Positions 8,120-16,326 of a DNA stretch of 64,000 bases are shown here, one piece after another (position 1 is the first letter of the stretch; each line of letters begins with the position of its first letter). Below the pieces are notes generated by a model, which made no database searches, was not told the DNA's origin, and saw only the letters and a list, made by a program, of their open reading frames with translations. Where the stretch lies: assembly GCF_900142075.1 (NCBI RefSeq), contig NZ_FQZO01000001.1, positions 744,001 to 808,000 of the forward strand, in the 5' to 3' direction. This stretch comes from Clostridium amylolyticum (GTDB taxonomy: Bacteria; Bacillota; Clostridia; Clostridiales; Clostridiaceae). The position numbers and the translations under genes were made by a program.

Positions 8120-9345
8120 GAAAGCCTGAATTGTTAGCCCCTGCTGGAAACCTTGAAAAACTTAAAACAGCCATTGATTTTGGAGCTGATGCGGTTTACC
8201 TAGGAGGAAACAGACTTAATTTAAGAGCTTTTGCAGATAATTTTACTGAAGAAGATATAAAAGAGGGAGTAAAATACGCTCATGACAGAAATAAAAAGGT
8301 TTATGTAACTTTAAATGTATTTCCCCATAACTCTGATCTTATAGGTTTAGAAGAATACTTAATGAAACTTACTGAATTAAATGTAGATGCTATTATAGCT
8401 TCAGATCCCTCTATAATAATTACAGCAAAAGAGGTAACGCCAAATTTAGAGATTCATTTAAGCACCCAAGCTAATAATGTAAATTGGAAGTCTGCAGAAT
8501 TTTGGCACAATATGGGTGTAAAAAGAATAGTTTTAGCTAGAGAATTATCTTTAAAAGAGATAATAGAAATAAGAAGTAAATTATCAGAAGACTGTGAGTT
8601 AGAGGCTTTTGTTCATGGTTCCATGTGCATGTCTTATTCTGGAAGATGTTTGCTATCAAATTACCTCACTGGAAGAGATGCTAATAGAGGTGCTTGTGCT
8701 CAACCTTGTAGATATAAATATTATCTTATGGAAGAAAAAAGACCTGGAGAGTATTATCAGGTTATAGAAGATGATAAGGGAACTTATATTATGAATTCCA
8801 AAGATTTGTGTATGATAGAATATATACCCGAACTTATTAAAAGCGGTATTTATTCTTTCAAAATAGAAGGAAGAATGAAGAGTTCTTATTATGTAGCTAC
8901 AGTGGTAAAGGCATATAGACAAGGTATAGATGCATATTTTGAAAATCCTGATACATATGAATTTAAGCAGGCTTGGATGGACAATTTAAACAAGGTTTCA
9001 CACAGACAATATCATACAGGATTTTATTTTGGAGAAAAGAATAAACAAGTTTATGAAACTTCCTCCTATATAAGAGATTATGACATTGTAGGAATTGTAA
9101 AATCTTATGATAAAGAAAAATCATTGGCAGTAATAGAACAAAGAAATAAAGTATTTCAAGGCGATAAAGTGGAGATTCTCAGACCTAAAGGAGATAACTT
9201 TGAAATTATTATTAAAGATTTAAAAGATGAAGAAGGTAATTCAATAGAATCAACACCCCGAGCTCAGATGATTTATAACATATATTGCGATACTGAACTT
9301 AAAGAGAAAGATATGCTTATTAGAGGTAAGGGGGAAAGTTATTAA
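8116..9345 (+). CDS. U32 peptidase family tRNA hydroxylation protein (YrrO/TrhP-like)
   Basis: A 409-residue U32 family protein. Homologues YrrN/YrrO of Bacillus and TrhP (YegQ) of E. coli act in prephenate-dependent hydroxylation of U34 in tRNA rather than as true peptidases. Visible hallmarks are LLAPAGNLEKLKTAIDFGAD at the N-terminus, STQANNVNW near 117 and ELEAFVHGSMCMSYSGRCLL near 161. Four conserved Cys may bind an Fe-S cluster (CMSYSGRC and GACAQPCRY). The start is TTG at 8116, overlapping the trmR TGA, with AAGGAGGT 7-8 nt upstream. Only one U32 gene is present here, whereas B. subtilis has two. It overlaps udk by one base. Confidence 0.93.
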   Translation: MRKPELLAPAGNLEKLKTAIDFGADAVYLGGNRLNLRAFADNFTEEDIKEGVKYAHDRNKKVYVTLNVFPHNSDLIGLEEYLMKLTELNVDAIIASDPSIIITAKEVTPNLEIHLSTQANNVNWKSAEFWHNMGVKRIVLARELSLKEIIEIRSKLSEDCELEAFVHGSMCMSYSGRCLLSNYLTGRDANRGACAQPCRYKYYLMEEKRPGEYYQVIEDDKGTYIMNSKDLCMIEYIPELIKSGIYSFKIEGRMKSSYYVATVVKAYRQGIDAYFENPDTYEFKQAWMDNLNKVSHRQYHTGFYFGEKNKQVYETSSYIRDYDIVGIVKSYDKEKSLAVIEQRNKVFQGDKVEILRPKGDNFEIIIKDLKDEEGNSIESTPRAQMIYNIYCDTELKEKDMLIRGKGESY

Positions 9346-9965
9346 TGAAGAAGCCCATTCTTATAGGAATTACAGGAGGCACAGGATCTGGTAAAAGTAC
9401 TGTGGCTAAAGAAATCTATAATAAGTTCTCTGAAGATTGCATAGCTATGATAGAGCAAGATTCATATTATAAAGATCAAAGTCATCTTTCCTTAGAAGAT
9501 AGGATAAAAACCAACTACGATCATCCTGATGCTTTTGATAATGAGCTTTTAGTTAAACATCTAGAAGGGTTACTAAATGGAGAAGTTATTGAAAAACCCA
9601 TCTATGACTTCTCAATACATAATAGAAAAGAAGAAACCATCAAAGTACAGCCAAAGGAAATTATAATAGTTGAAGGAATTTTAGTATTGGAAGATCCTGA
9701 TTTAAGAAATATATTAGACATAAAGATTTATGTTGATACGGATGCTGATGTTAGAATTATAAGAAGGTTAGTAAGAGATATAAACGAAAGAGGAAGAACT
9801 GTAGATTCAGTAATAAATCAATATCTAAGCGTTGTGAGACCGATGCACATGCAATTTACAGAACCAACTAAGAGATATGCTGATATTATAATTCCCGAAG
9901 GCGGACATAATAAAGTTGCTATAGATATATTAGTAGCTAATATAAAACAAATATTACAAAAATAA
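9345..9965 (+). CDS. udk: Uridine kinase
   Basis: Phosphorylates uridine and cytidine to UMP and CMP in pyrimidine salvage; 206 residues, the usual length. The P-loop GITGGTGSGKSTVA lies near residue 8. The uridine-binding motifs YYKDQSHLS and YDHPDAFD are near 43-65, KPIYDFSIHNR is near 85 and the lid segment RRLVRDINERGR is near 132. Its ATG overlaps the stop of the U32 gene (TAATG), which shows translational coupling. The order trmR, U32 gene, udk matches Bacillus. The greA gene expected next in Bacillus is absent; a PBP gene follows instead. Confidence 0.98.
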   Translation: MKKPILIGITGGTGSGKSTVAKEIYNKFSEDCIAMIEQDSYYKDQSHLSLEDRIKTNYDHPDAFDNELLVKHLEGLLNGEVIEKPIYDFSIHNRKEETIKVQPKEIIIVEGILVLEDPDLRNILDIKIYVDTDADVRIIRRLVRDINERGRTVDSVINQYLSVVRPMHMQFTEPTKRYADIIIPEGGHNKVAIDILVANIKQILQK

Positions 9966-9976
9966 TTTTTTTGAAT

Positions 9977-10026
9977 AAAACACTTTCTTAATGGCTAGAA
10001 TTTAGCCGGGGAGGTGTTTTTTATTG
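9977..10026 (+). terminator. Terminator-shaped hairpin that contains the ribosome-binding site of the PBP gene
   Basis: Bases 9977-9989 pair with 10008-10020 (13 pairs, several G-T). After a 3-nt bulge, 9993-9997 pairs with 10003-10007. A T-run covers 10017-10022. The 3' arm includes GGAGGTG, the Shine-Dalgarno for the TTG start at 10024. The element looks like a terminator for udk and at the same time hides the next gene's ribosome-binding site. Confidence 0.7.
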
Positions 10027-11652
10027 TATAAAAGAATTCACTGTAGAAGATTATTTAAAGTTCAAATGATATTAATACTCCTACTAACGGCACTCTTATT
10101 TAGAGTATCTTATTTTCAGCTTTTTAAAAGGAGTTATTATAAGAACTTAGCTGATAAACAGTATTATTATCAAGAGAAAATATCAGATTTTAAATATCAA
10201 TTACTAGACACAAAGGGCAAATATCTAAATACCACTAATGAAAAATATGCTGTAGTTTTGGATATAAGATTATTTAAATTAAATAATTATGAATCAAAGT
10301 TAAACGATATAATGGCCTTAAATTATATTATTAAAGGCAACGATGAGAAGTTTGACATCAATGAAGTGCTTAATAAAGACTCTGGAAAAGTTTATGTAGA
10401 CATAAATGAGAGCAGCTTCATAAAAATTCAAGATGTAATTAAAGATTTAAAAGGAGTATATACTTGGAGATATGATACCATAGACAGAAATGATTCGTGG
10501 AACATAGTAAATGTAATTAATAATATGTATAATTGGAACAATGAGAAAAAAGATGAAAATTCCATAGAATCTTTTATTAATACTATTACAGGTGAAAATA
10601 TAAAGCCAGAAATAAAATTTCAAGTGGATAAAAGTGGTTTTATAAAAGAAGCTGGTTATAATGTACCTGAAAAAGGTAATGTAGTATTGACATTAGATAA
10701 TGAGCTTCAAGATTCTATAAAGAAAGTTTTAAATAGTGATAAATTCAACAAATTTCAACAAATAGGTGTGGTGTTAATTGAATCAAATACTGGAAAAGTC
10801 AAAGCTTTCACACAAAAAAATGATAAACTTCCTAATGTAAATATAGCAGCATCTCTACAAGGTTATCCTCCTGGTTCTACTTTTAAACTTATAACTGCTG
10901 AACTTGCATTGGAAAAGGGTATTGTTAGTAAAGATAATAAGTATATATGCGCAGGTAAGTATTGTAAAAAAAATAATAAGCCTCATGCCCATGGTAGTAT
11001 AAACATTGAACAGGCTATTAATTATTCCTGCAATGATTTTTTTATTGAATTAGGCAATAAAATTAATGCAGAAGAGATAATTAACTATGCAAAAAAACAG
11101 GGTTATTCCAGTAAAGTATTAGGATTTTATGATGAAGCCGCTGGTATTATAAATAAACCCGAAAAAGTTGAACTTAACAACAATCTAATACTGGGATATA
11201 GCCTTAGTGCAACACCTATTCAAGTGGCTGGGGCCATATCTCCTATATTAAATGAAGGTAATTATGTAAAACCATATATTATAGAAAAAATTAAAGATTC
11301 TAATGATAATACTATTAAAGAGTTTCAAGGTACTGTAGAAAGAGTTATGTCAAAAAATACAGCAGAAGATATGAAATATTTCATGAGGAGTACTGTGACT
11401 AAAGGCACTGGTAGCATTGCAAATATTAATGGAATGGAAGTAGGTGGCAAGACCGGCACAGCAAGTTCTTTAGATGGAGAAGTATTTCACACTCATGGAT
11501 GGTTCGCGGGATATTATAAAAAAGATAATAAATATTATACCTTGGTGGTTTTTGTACCAAATATTGATGGAAAGAATGAACTGGGAGAAGAATATCAAGG
11601 GAGTAACACCGCTGGGGTGGTTTTTAAAGATATTTTATTAACTATTAAATAA
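10024..11652 (+). CDS. Penicillin-binding protein, transpeptidase type (class B-like)
   Basis: Membrane-anchored D,D-transpeptidase of 542 residues that cross-links peptidoglycan. An N-terminal membrane segment (about residues 13-30, MILILLLTALLFRVSYFQL) is followed by an extracellular domain. The catalytic motifs are YPPGSTFK with the acyl-Ser near residue 285, the SxN motif SCN near 335 and KTGTASS near 476. The start is TTG with GGAGGTG 7 nt upstream, in the hairpin described separately. In Bacillus, pbpI (yrrR) lies in the corresponding place after udk and greA and is a sporulation gene. sigK follows 74 nt downstream, so a sporulation role is plausible, but the sequence alone does not prove it. 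Confidence 0.93.
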   Translation: MYKRIHCRRLFKVQMILILLLTALLFRVSYFQLFKRSYYKNLADKQYYYQEKISDFKYQLLDTKGKYLNTTNEKYAVVLDIRLFKLNNYESKLNDIMALNYIIKGNDEKFDINEVLNKDSGKVYVDINESSFIKIQDVIKDLKGVYTWRYDTIDRNDSWNIVNVINNMYNWNNEKKDENSIESFINTITGENIKPEIKFQVDKSGFIKEAGYNVPEKGNVVLTLDNELQDSIKKVLNSDKFNKFQQIGVVLIESNTGKVKAFTQKNDKLPNVNIAASLQGYPPGSTFKLITAELALEKGIVSKDNKYICAGKYCKKNNKPHAHGSINIEQAINYSCNDFFIELGNKINAEEIINYAKKQGYSSKVLGFYDEAAGIINKPEKVELNNNLILGYSLSATPIQVAGAISPILNEGNYVKPYIIEKIKDSNDNTIKEFQGTVERVMSKNTAEDMKYFMRSTVTKGTGSIANINGMEVGGKTGTASSLDGEVFHTHGWFAGYYKKDNKYYTLVVFVPNIDGKNELGEEYQGSNTAGVVFKDILLTIK

Positions 11653-11726
11653 TACCCTTAATAATAGGAAACTATTATACCTCTGTTGAATAGAATATTA
11701 ATAAGCACTATTGGGAGGAGCAACTA

Positions 11727-12428
11727 GTGTTTGTTATTAATTATATTATAGACGTTATTGGCAATATCGCTTTTTTTACAGGGTATATTAGTGGAGGTAA
11801 CTCATTTCCTCAACCTTTAGATGAAAAAGAAGAAGAAGAGTATCTGATAAAACTTAAAAATGGTGATGAAGAAGCTAAAAATGTTTTGGTAGAAAGAAAT
11901 TTACGATTGGTAGCACATATTGTAAAAAAATATACTTATCCAGGAAAAGATATTGATGATTTAATATCTATAGGTACAGTAGGTCTAATTAAAGCAATAG
12001 ATTCCTTTGATATTTCTAAAGGTACAAGACTTGCTACTTATGCTGCTAGGTGTATAGAAAACGAAATATTAATGCTCATAAGAAACAATAAAAAGGCCAA
12101 AGGAGAAGTTTATCTTCAAGATCCTATAGGTATCGATAAAGAAGGCAATGAAATATGCTTAATGGATGTACTAAGTAGCGAGGAAGATTCTATAATGGAA
12201 ATTGTGGAAAATAAAATACAAATAAAAAAACTCTATTTAAAGATTTATTCTTCTCTTCAAGATAGGGAAAGAGCCATAATAGAAATGCGCTACGGTCTTA
12301 TAGATGGAAACTGTAAAACTCAGAGAGAAATAGCAAAATTACTTGGGATTTCAAGATCTTATGTGTCACGTATTGAAAAAAAAGCACTAAAAAAACTTTT
12401 TAAAGAATTAAATGGTAAATTTAAATAA
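11727..12428 (+). CDS. sigK: RNA polymerase sporulation sigma factor SigK (pro-sigma-K)
   Basis: Late mother-cell sigma factor of 233 residues, made as an inactive precursor. The first 20 or so residues (MFVINYIIDVIGNIAFFTGY) are the hydrophobic pro-sequence removed on activation. Region 2 follows with RNLRLVAHIVKKY, DLISIGTVGLIKAIDSF and TYAARCIENEI. Region 4 ends with REIAKLLGISRSYVSRIEKKA. The gene is intact, with no skin-type prophage interrupting region 2 as in some Bacillus and Clostridioides strains. The start is GTG with GGGAGGAG directly upstream. A hairpin terminator follows. Pro-sequence and context separate it from sigE at 19628. Confidence 0.96.
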   Translation: MFVINYIIDVIGNIAFFTGYISGGNSFPQPLDEKEEEEYLIKLKNGDEEAKNVLVERNLRLVAHIVKKYTYPGKDIDDLISIGTVGLIKAIDSFDISKGTRLATYAARCIENEILMLIRNNKKAKGEVYLQDPIGIDKEGNEICLMDVLSSEEDSIMEIVENKIQIKKLYLKIYSSLQDRERAIIEMRYGLIDGNCKTQREIAKLLGISRSYVSRIEKKALKKLFKELNGKFK

Positions 12429-12434
12429 TATGTA

Positions 12435-12476
12435 ATAAATTCCTCTAAATATTTATATATTAAGAGGAATTTATTG
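12435..12476 (+). terminator. Hairpin after sigK
   Basis: A perfect 13-bp stem (12435-12447 with 12464-12476) has a 16-nt AT-rich loop. It starts 6 nt after the sigK stop. The T-run is weak, so termination may be incomplete. Confidence 0.6.
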
Positions 12477-12513
12477 TATTATGTAGAATAATATCCTATG
12501 AGGTGAAAAAACA

Positions 12514-13281
12514 ATGAAAACCTGTGGACTTTTAGGTAGGAATATTCAATATTCCCTTTCTCCTAAAATACATAATGATTACTATTTAGAGAATAATATA
12601 CCATTAAAATATGAAATATTTGACTTAGATTTTAAACATTTAGATAATTTTATTATGAATATAAAAAATACCAATATAGTAGGTTTCAATGTAACCATCC
12701 CTTATAAAGAAAAAATTGTAGAGTATGTTCATGAGTTAAAATATCCTGCAAATATTTTAAAAGCTGTAAATACAGTATCCATTTCTCAGAGTGGTGAGAT
12801 GTACGGTTATAACACAGATTATTTTGGATTTATTAAAAGCTTAAAAGATAATAATATAAACCTAAAGGATAAGAGAGCATTAATAATAGGTGCTGGAGGA
12901 GCAGCTAAAGCGGTTTACTTAGCACTGAAGGATGAAAATATTAGGAATATTGATATTTTAACCCGTAACATTGAAAAAGCAAAAGTCTTTTTTCCAAAAA
13001 ACGATATTGTGGAATATTACAGCATTAAATCTCTTAAAAAATATGACATTATCTTAAACTGTACTCCATTAGGTAATATTAATTTAAATAAAAAGCCTAT
13101 AGATTTGATAGATTTTAACGATAACTTAATAGTATATGATTTAAATTATATTCCTGAAAAATCTGAACTCCTTATTGATGCTGAATCAAAGGGACTCATA
13201 ACAATGAATGGAATGTCTATGCTTGTTAATCAAGCTATATATTCAATTAACATATGGAAAGATCAACTAGGTATCATGTGA
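12514..13281 (+). CDS. aroE: Shikimate dehydrogenase
   Basis: Reduces 3-dehydroshikimate to shikimate with NADPH in aromatic amino acid synthesis. The 255 residues are slightly shorter than the usual 270. The shikimate-binding start GLLGRNIQYSLSPKIHN is visible, with the catalytic Lys in GFNVTIPYKEKI near residue 66. NTDYFGF lies near 102, the nucleotide-binding loop LIIGAGGAAKAVYLAL near 126 and the NCTPLGN motif near 188. GAGGTG precedes the ATG. It is isolated from other aro genes here and sits 12 nt before pilT, so the two probably share a transcript. Confidence 0.96.
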   Translation: MKTCGLLGRNIQYSLSPKIHNDYYLENNIPLKYEIFDLDFKHLDNFIMNIKNTNIVGFNVTIPYKEKIVEYVHELKYPANILKAVNTVSISQSGEMYGYNTDYFGFIKSLKDNNINLKDKRALIIGAGGAAKAVYLALKDENIRNIDILTRNIEKAKVFFPKNDIVEYYSIKSLKKYDIILNCTPLGNINLNKKPIDLIDFNDNLIVYDLNYIPEKSELLIDAESKGLITMNGMSMLVNQAIYSINIWKDQLGIM

Positions 13282-13293
13282 GGAGGTTATTTT

Positions 13294-14346
13294 ATGGCAA
13301 CATTAAAAGAATTACTAGAAAATACCATACAAGAACAGGCGTCAGATCTGCATCTTACCGTAGGTATACCCCCTACAGTAAGGAAAAATGGAAAGCTTAA
13401 AGTATTAAGCAATACAAAACTTCTTCCAAAAGATACAGAGAAGTTTGCCAAAGAAATTTTAGGGGATTTATTTACGGCTTATATGGAAGAAGGAGAAATG
13501 GATACATCCTATTCTATTCCTGGATTAGGGAGGTTTAGAGTAAATGTATTTAAACAAAGGAATAGTCATGCTATAGCTATAAGGGTTATAACTTTGAAGA
13601 TTCCTACTCTTCAAGAGCTAGGTTATCCTTCCGTTATAAAAGATCTAATAACTAAAAAAAGAGGTCTTATATTGGTAACAGGGCCTACAGGTAGTGGTAA
13701 AAGCACAACTTTAGCTGCCATGATTAATGAAATAAATAATACTACAGCTGGACATATAATTACTTTAGAAGATCCTATTGAATATTTACATAAACATAAT
13801 AAATGTATAATTAACCAAAGAGAGATTGGAAAAGATAGTAGGAGTTATAAAAATGCACTTAAATCCATTCTAAGAGAAGATCCTGATGTAATACTAATTG
13901 GTGAGATGAGGGATTTAGAGACTATTTCTATAGCTATTACAGCTGCAGAAACAGGACATTTAGTATTATCTACATTACATACTATTGGAGCAGCAAAAAC
14001 CATAGATAGGATAATAGATGTATTTCCACCATACCAACAACAACAAATTAGGATTCAGCTATCTGCTGTGCTTCAAGGTATAATATCACAACAGTTAGTG
14101 CCTACATCTCAAGATAAAAGGACTGCATCTTTAGAAATTATGGTGGCTACACCAGCCATACAAAATATGATAAGAGAAGGGAAAACCCATCAAATTGAAT
14201 CAGCAGTACAAACTGGTGGTAAATATGGTATGAAGACCATGGACATGGCCCTTACTGAATTGTATAAAAAAGGTATAATTACTGAAGAAACCGCTTCTAC
14301 ATATAGTGTTGACAAAGAAATGATTACTAGAATGATGATGCTCTAA
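13294..14346 (+). CDS. pilT: Type IV pilus retraction ATPase PilT
   Basis: Hexameric secretion-type ATPase of 350 residues that depolymerises type IV pili and drives twitching. The N-terminal domain shows ASDLHLTVGIPPTVRKNGKL. The Walker A motif GPTGSGKSTTLAAM lies near 130, the Asp box EDPIEYLHKH near 157, Walker B-type EDPDVILIGEMRD near 193 and the His box AAETGHLVLSTLHT near 216. AIRVITLKIPTLQELG is also typical. No other pilus gene lies in the window, so its partners must be elsewhere. A terminator shared with a convergent small gene follows. Confidence 0.96.
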   Translation: MATLKELLENTIQEQASDLHLTVGIPPTVRKNGKLKVLSNTKLLPKDTEKFAKEILGDLFTAYMEEGEMDTSYSIPGLGRFRVNVFKQRNSHAIAIRVITLKIPTLQELGYPSVIKDLITKKRGLILVTGPTGSGKSTTLAAMINEINNTTAGHIITLEDPIEYLHKHNKCIINQREIGKDSRSYKNALKSILREDPDVILIGEMRDLETISIAITAAETGHLVLSTLHTIGAAKTIDRIIDVFPPYQQQQIRIQLSAVLQGIISQQLVPTSQDKRTASLEIMVATPAIQNMIREGKTHQIESAVQTGGKYGMKTMDMALTELYKKGIITEETASTYSVDKEMITRMMML

Positions 14347-14357
14347 TATTATTAAAA

Positions 14358-14390
14358 TAAAAAAGCAGTTCTTAAAAGAACTGCTTTTTA
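14358..14390. terminator. Bidirectional terminator between pilT and the small convergent gene
   Basis: The stem AAAAGCAGTTCTT (14361-14373) pairs with AAGAACTGCTTTT (14376-14388). It has A residues upstream and T residues downstream, so it can stop transcription from both sides. Confidence 0.85.
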
Positions 14391-14395
14391 GCTTT

Positions 14396-14512
14396 TTAAA
14401 ATGCCATATAATCAATCATTTTGATGCATACTTCACAATTAGTGTCATTATTAGGTTCTTTATATTCTTTTTTTATATCCTCTAGTAAGCTATTGATTAA
14501 CTCTCTTTTCAT
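14396..14512 (-). CDS. Small CxxC peptide, unknown function (38 residues)
   Basis: A short reverse-strand ORF that is not recognised. It reads MKRELINSLLEDIKKEYKEP, then NNDTNCEVCIKMIDYMAF. GGAGGG lies 5-6 nt before the ATG, which is a good ribosome-binding site. The protein is mostly helical in character, with one C-x-x-C pair (CEVC, residues 26-29) that could bind metal or act in thiol chemistry. A candidate promoter lies about 175 nt upstream with a structured leader, and a bidirectional terminator lies just downstream, so the gene forms a complete transcription unit. No membrane segment is seen. Confidence 0.6.
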   Translation of the reverse strand: MKRELINSLLEDIKKEYKEPNNDTNCEVCIKMIDYMAF

Positions 14513-14922
14513 ATTAACCCTCCATTTTTTTATTAAAGTTGGGATATAATATTAATAGCTAACCAAAGGACTCGTCTTCTCGATGAAACAAAGACTGTTT
14601 AAAACAGCTTACTCTTTTTGTTCATCTCATTAATATGACCTCCTAATAATTTTTTGTAATTTAATAATTTCAAAAGTTTAAATATTCTAACTATAATATA
14701 ACATAATATAGATATATATTCAAATTGTGAAAAATGCAAGAATTAACCCATTTCCTCATTAAATAATCAATAAACCTTATTATGATTAGAATACATATAA
14801 TCTCGTTGGATTTAGTTTAAATTACACCATATAGACTTTTAAATATTTTATTTTATTAAAGATGTATAGTATTTGAAAGATAATTGTGCTAAAATAACTT
14901 TGATACAGGGGGGATAATAACT
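14513..14922. other. Intergenic region between the CxxC peptide gene and the glycosyltransferase
   Basis: 410 bases of AT-rich sequence. On the - strand it holds a leader with a Shine-Dalgarno (14639-14644) followed by ATG-AGA-TGA (14622-14630), and an overlapping 8-codon ORF MNKKSKLF (14599-14625). A hairpin pairs 14587-14594 with 14613-14622, around a central CTGTTTTAAACAG-type stem. A candidate promoter lies at 14695-14723. The part from 14724 to 14900 shows nothing convincing apart from the GGGGGG ribosome-binding site of the next gene. Confidence 0.5.
14695..14723 (-). promoter_or_regulatory. Candidate sigma-A promoter for the CxxC peptide gene
   Basis: Read on the - strand, TTGAAT (14723-14718) and TATATT (14700-14695) are exactly 17 bp apart. 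Transcription would start near 14688 and give a leader of about 175 nt. Confidence 0.5.
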
Positions 14923-16197
14923 ATGGAAGTAGTCATATCAATAGTCAAATCGCTTTCAATAGTATTTACAAATTTAGTGTTAATAATATCAATGTATTAT
15001 TTGATATTATCTTTCTTTGGCATTAAGAGATTTAAGAAGGTTAAAGATTATGAGCCTAAAAAAAGTTTTGCTTTAGTGGTAGCAGCTCACAATGAAGAAA
15101 TGGTAATAAAGGATATTATAGAAAGTTTTAAACATTTAAATTATCCAACTAACTTATATGATATATTTGTTATTGCAGATAATTGTACAGATAAAACTGC
15201 CCTAATTGCAAAAAAACAGGGAGCTTTAGTGTATGAAAGAACTAATAAAGAAAAAAGAGGAAAAGGTTATGCACTAGAATGGATGTTTGACAAAATATTT
15301 AAAATGGATAAAAAATATGATGCCATTGCTGTTTTTGATGCTGATAATTTAGTTTCTAGTAACTTTTTAAGCGAGATGAATAAAATGCTCTGTTCAGAAT
15401 ATAAAGTTGTTCAAGGATATTTAGATAGTAAGAATCCTGTGGACACCTGGATTACTGGAAGTTATTCCATATCATTTTGGACATCTAACAGAATGTTTCA
15501 GCTTTCAAGAAACAACTTAGGACTCTCTAATCAATTAGGGGGTACAGGATTCTGTATTGATACTGATATTTTAAAAGAATTAGGGTGGGGAGCAACATGC
15601 CTTACTGAAGATTTGGAATTTACATGTAAACTAGTGCTAAATGGATATAAGGTTGGATGGGCTCATGATGCTATAATTTATGATGAAAAGCCATTAACTT
15701 TATCACAATCTTGGTCTCAAAGAAAAAGATGGATGCAGGGGTTTGCTGATGTATATAGCAGATATTTCCCTAAATTATTTAAGAGAGCTATAACAAAATT
15801 AGATTTTGTTGCTTTAGATTGCGCACTATATAGTGTTCAGCCAATAATAATAATTTTATTAGGTATAGCTATGATACTTAATTATATTAATGGAATAGCA
15901 GAAGCACCAAGAATATTATCTGGCTTTATGCAGGCAATACAAAGTACTAATATTAAGATTTCAAGAATAATGGCTTTATTAGTATTTGTATTCCAATTCC
16001 TATATACTCCATTTATACTCTATCTTGATAAGAAACTCAGCATAAAAATATTTTTATATTATCTCATATATCCTATTTACTCAATAACATGGCTTCCCAT
16101 AGCCATTCAAGGGATTATAAATAAAAATAATAAAGAGTGGTCTCACACTAGGCATACTAGAAGCATAGGTATAAATGAATTAGAAAAAGCCAATTAA
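14923..16197 (+). CDS. Membrane glycosyltransferase, family 2
   Basis: Processive-type inverting glycosyltransferase of 424 residues, likely making a cell-surface polysaccharide or glycan. A first membrane segment spans about residues 7-29. The GT2 domain follows with VVAAHNEEMVIKDII near 47, DNCTDKTA near 87, the DAD metal site near 139, the LTEDLEF motif near 228 and QRKRWMQG (QxxRW) near 266. Three more hydrophobic segments fill the C-terminus (about 295-320, 345-366, 378-395). The arrangement resembles N-acetylglucosamine or hyaluronan synthase-like enzymes; the actual sugar cannot be told. It stands alone between pilT and ftsA with its own terminator. Confidence 0.9.
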   Translation: MEVVISIVKSLSIVFTNLVLIISMYYLILSFFGIKRFKKVKDYEPKKSFALVVAAHNEEMVIKDIIESFKHLNYPTNLYDIFVIADNCTDKTALIAKKQGALVYERTNKEKRGKGYALEWMFDKIFKMDKKYDAIAVFDADNLVSSNFLSEMNKMLCSEYKVVQGYLDSKNPVDTWITGSYSISFWTSNRMFQLSRNNLGLSNQLGGTGFCIDTDILKELGWGATCLTEDLEFTCKLVLNGYKVGWAHDAIIYDEKPLTLSQSWSQRKRWMQGFADVYSRYFPKLFKRAITKLDFVALDCALYSVQPIIIILLGIAMILNYINGIAEAPRILSGFMQAIQSTNIKISRIMALLVFVFQFLYTPFILYLDKKLSIKIFLYYLIYPIYSITWLPIAIQGIINKNNKEWSHTRHTRSIGINELEKAN

Positions 16198-16221
16198 AAA
16201 CAGCCCAAAGGCTGTTTTTTT
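16196..16221 (+). terminator. Terminator after the glycosyltransferase gene
   Basis: The stem AAAAACAGCC / GGCTGTTTTT has a 4-nt CAAA loop followed by more T. It begins at the stop codon. Confidence 0.9.
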
Positions 16222-16326
16222 ATTTAATTAATAATTAATTAATTTATATAATTTTTAGAGGAAATTAATTTATTACGTTGAATATATACTTAATACCTGT
16301 AAGCAAAGGAGGAAAGGTCTTAAAAA

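Noticed and set aside
14577..14600. Hammerhead- or riboswitch-like bases (GATGAAAC) upstream of the CxxC peptide gene
   Set aside because: The conserved CUGAUGA core and the required stems are missing. No known riboswitch fold was matched by eye.
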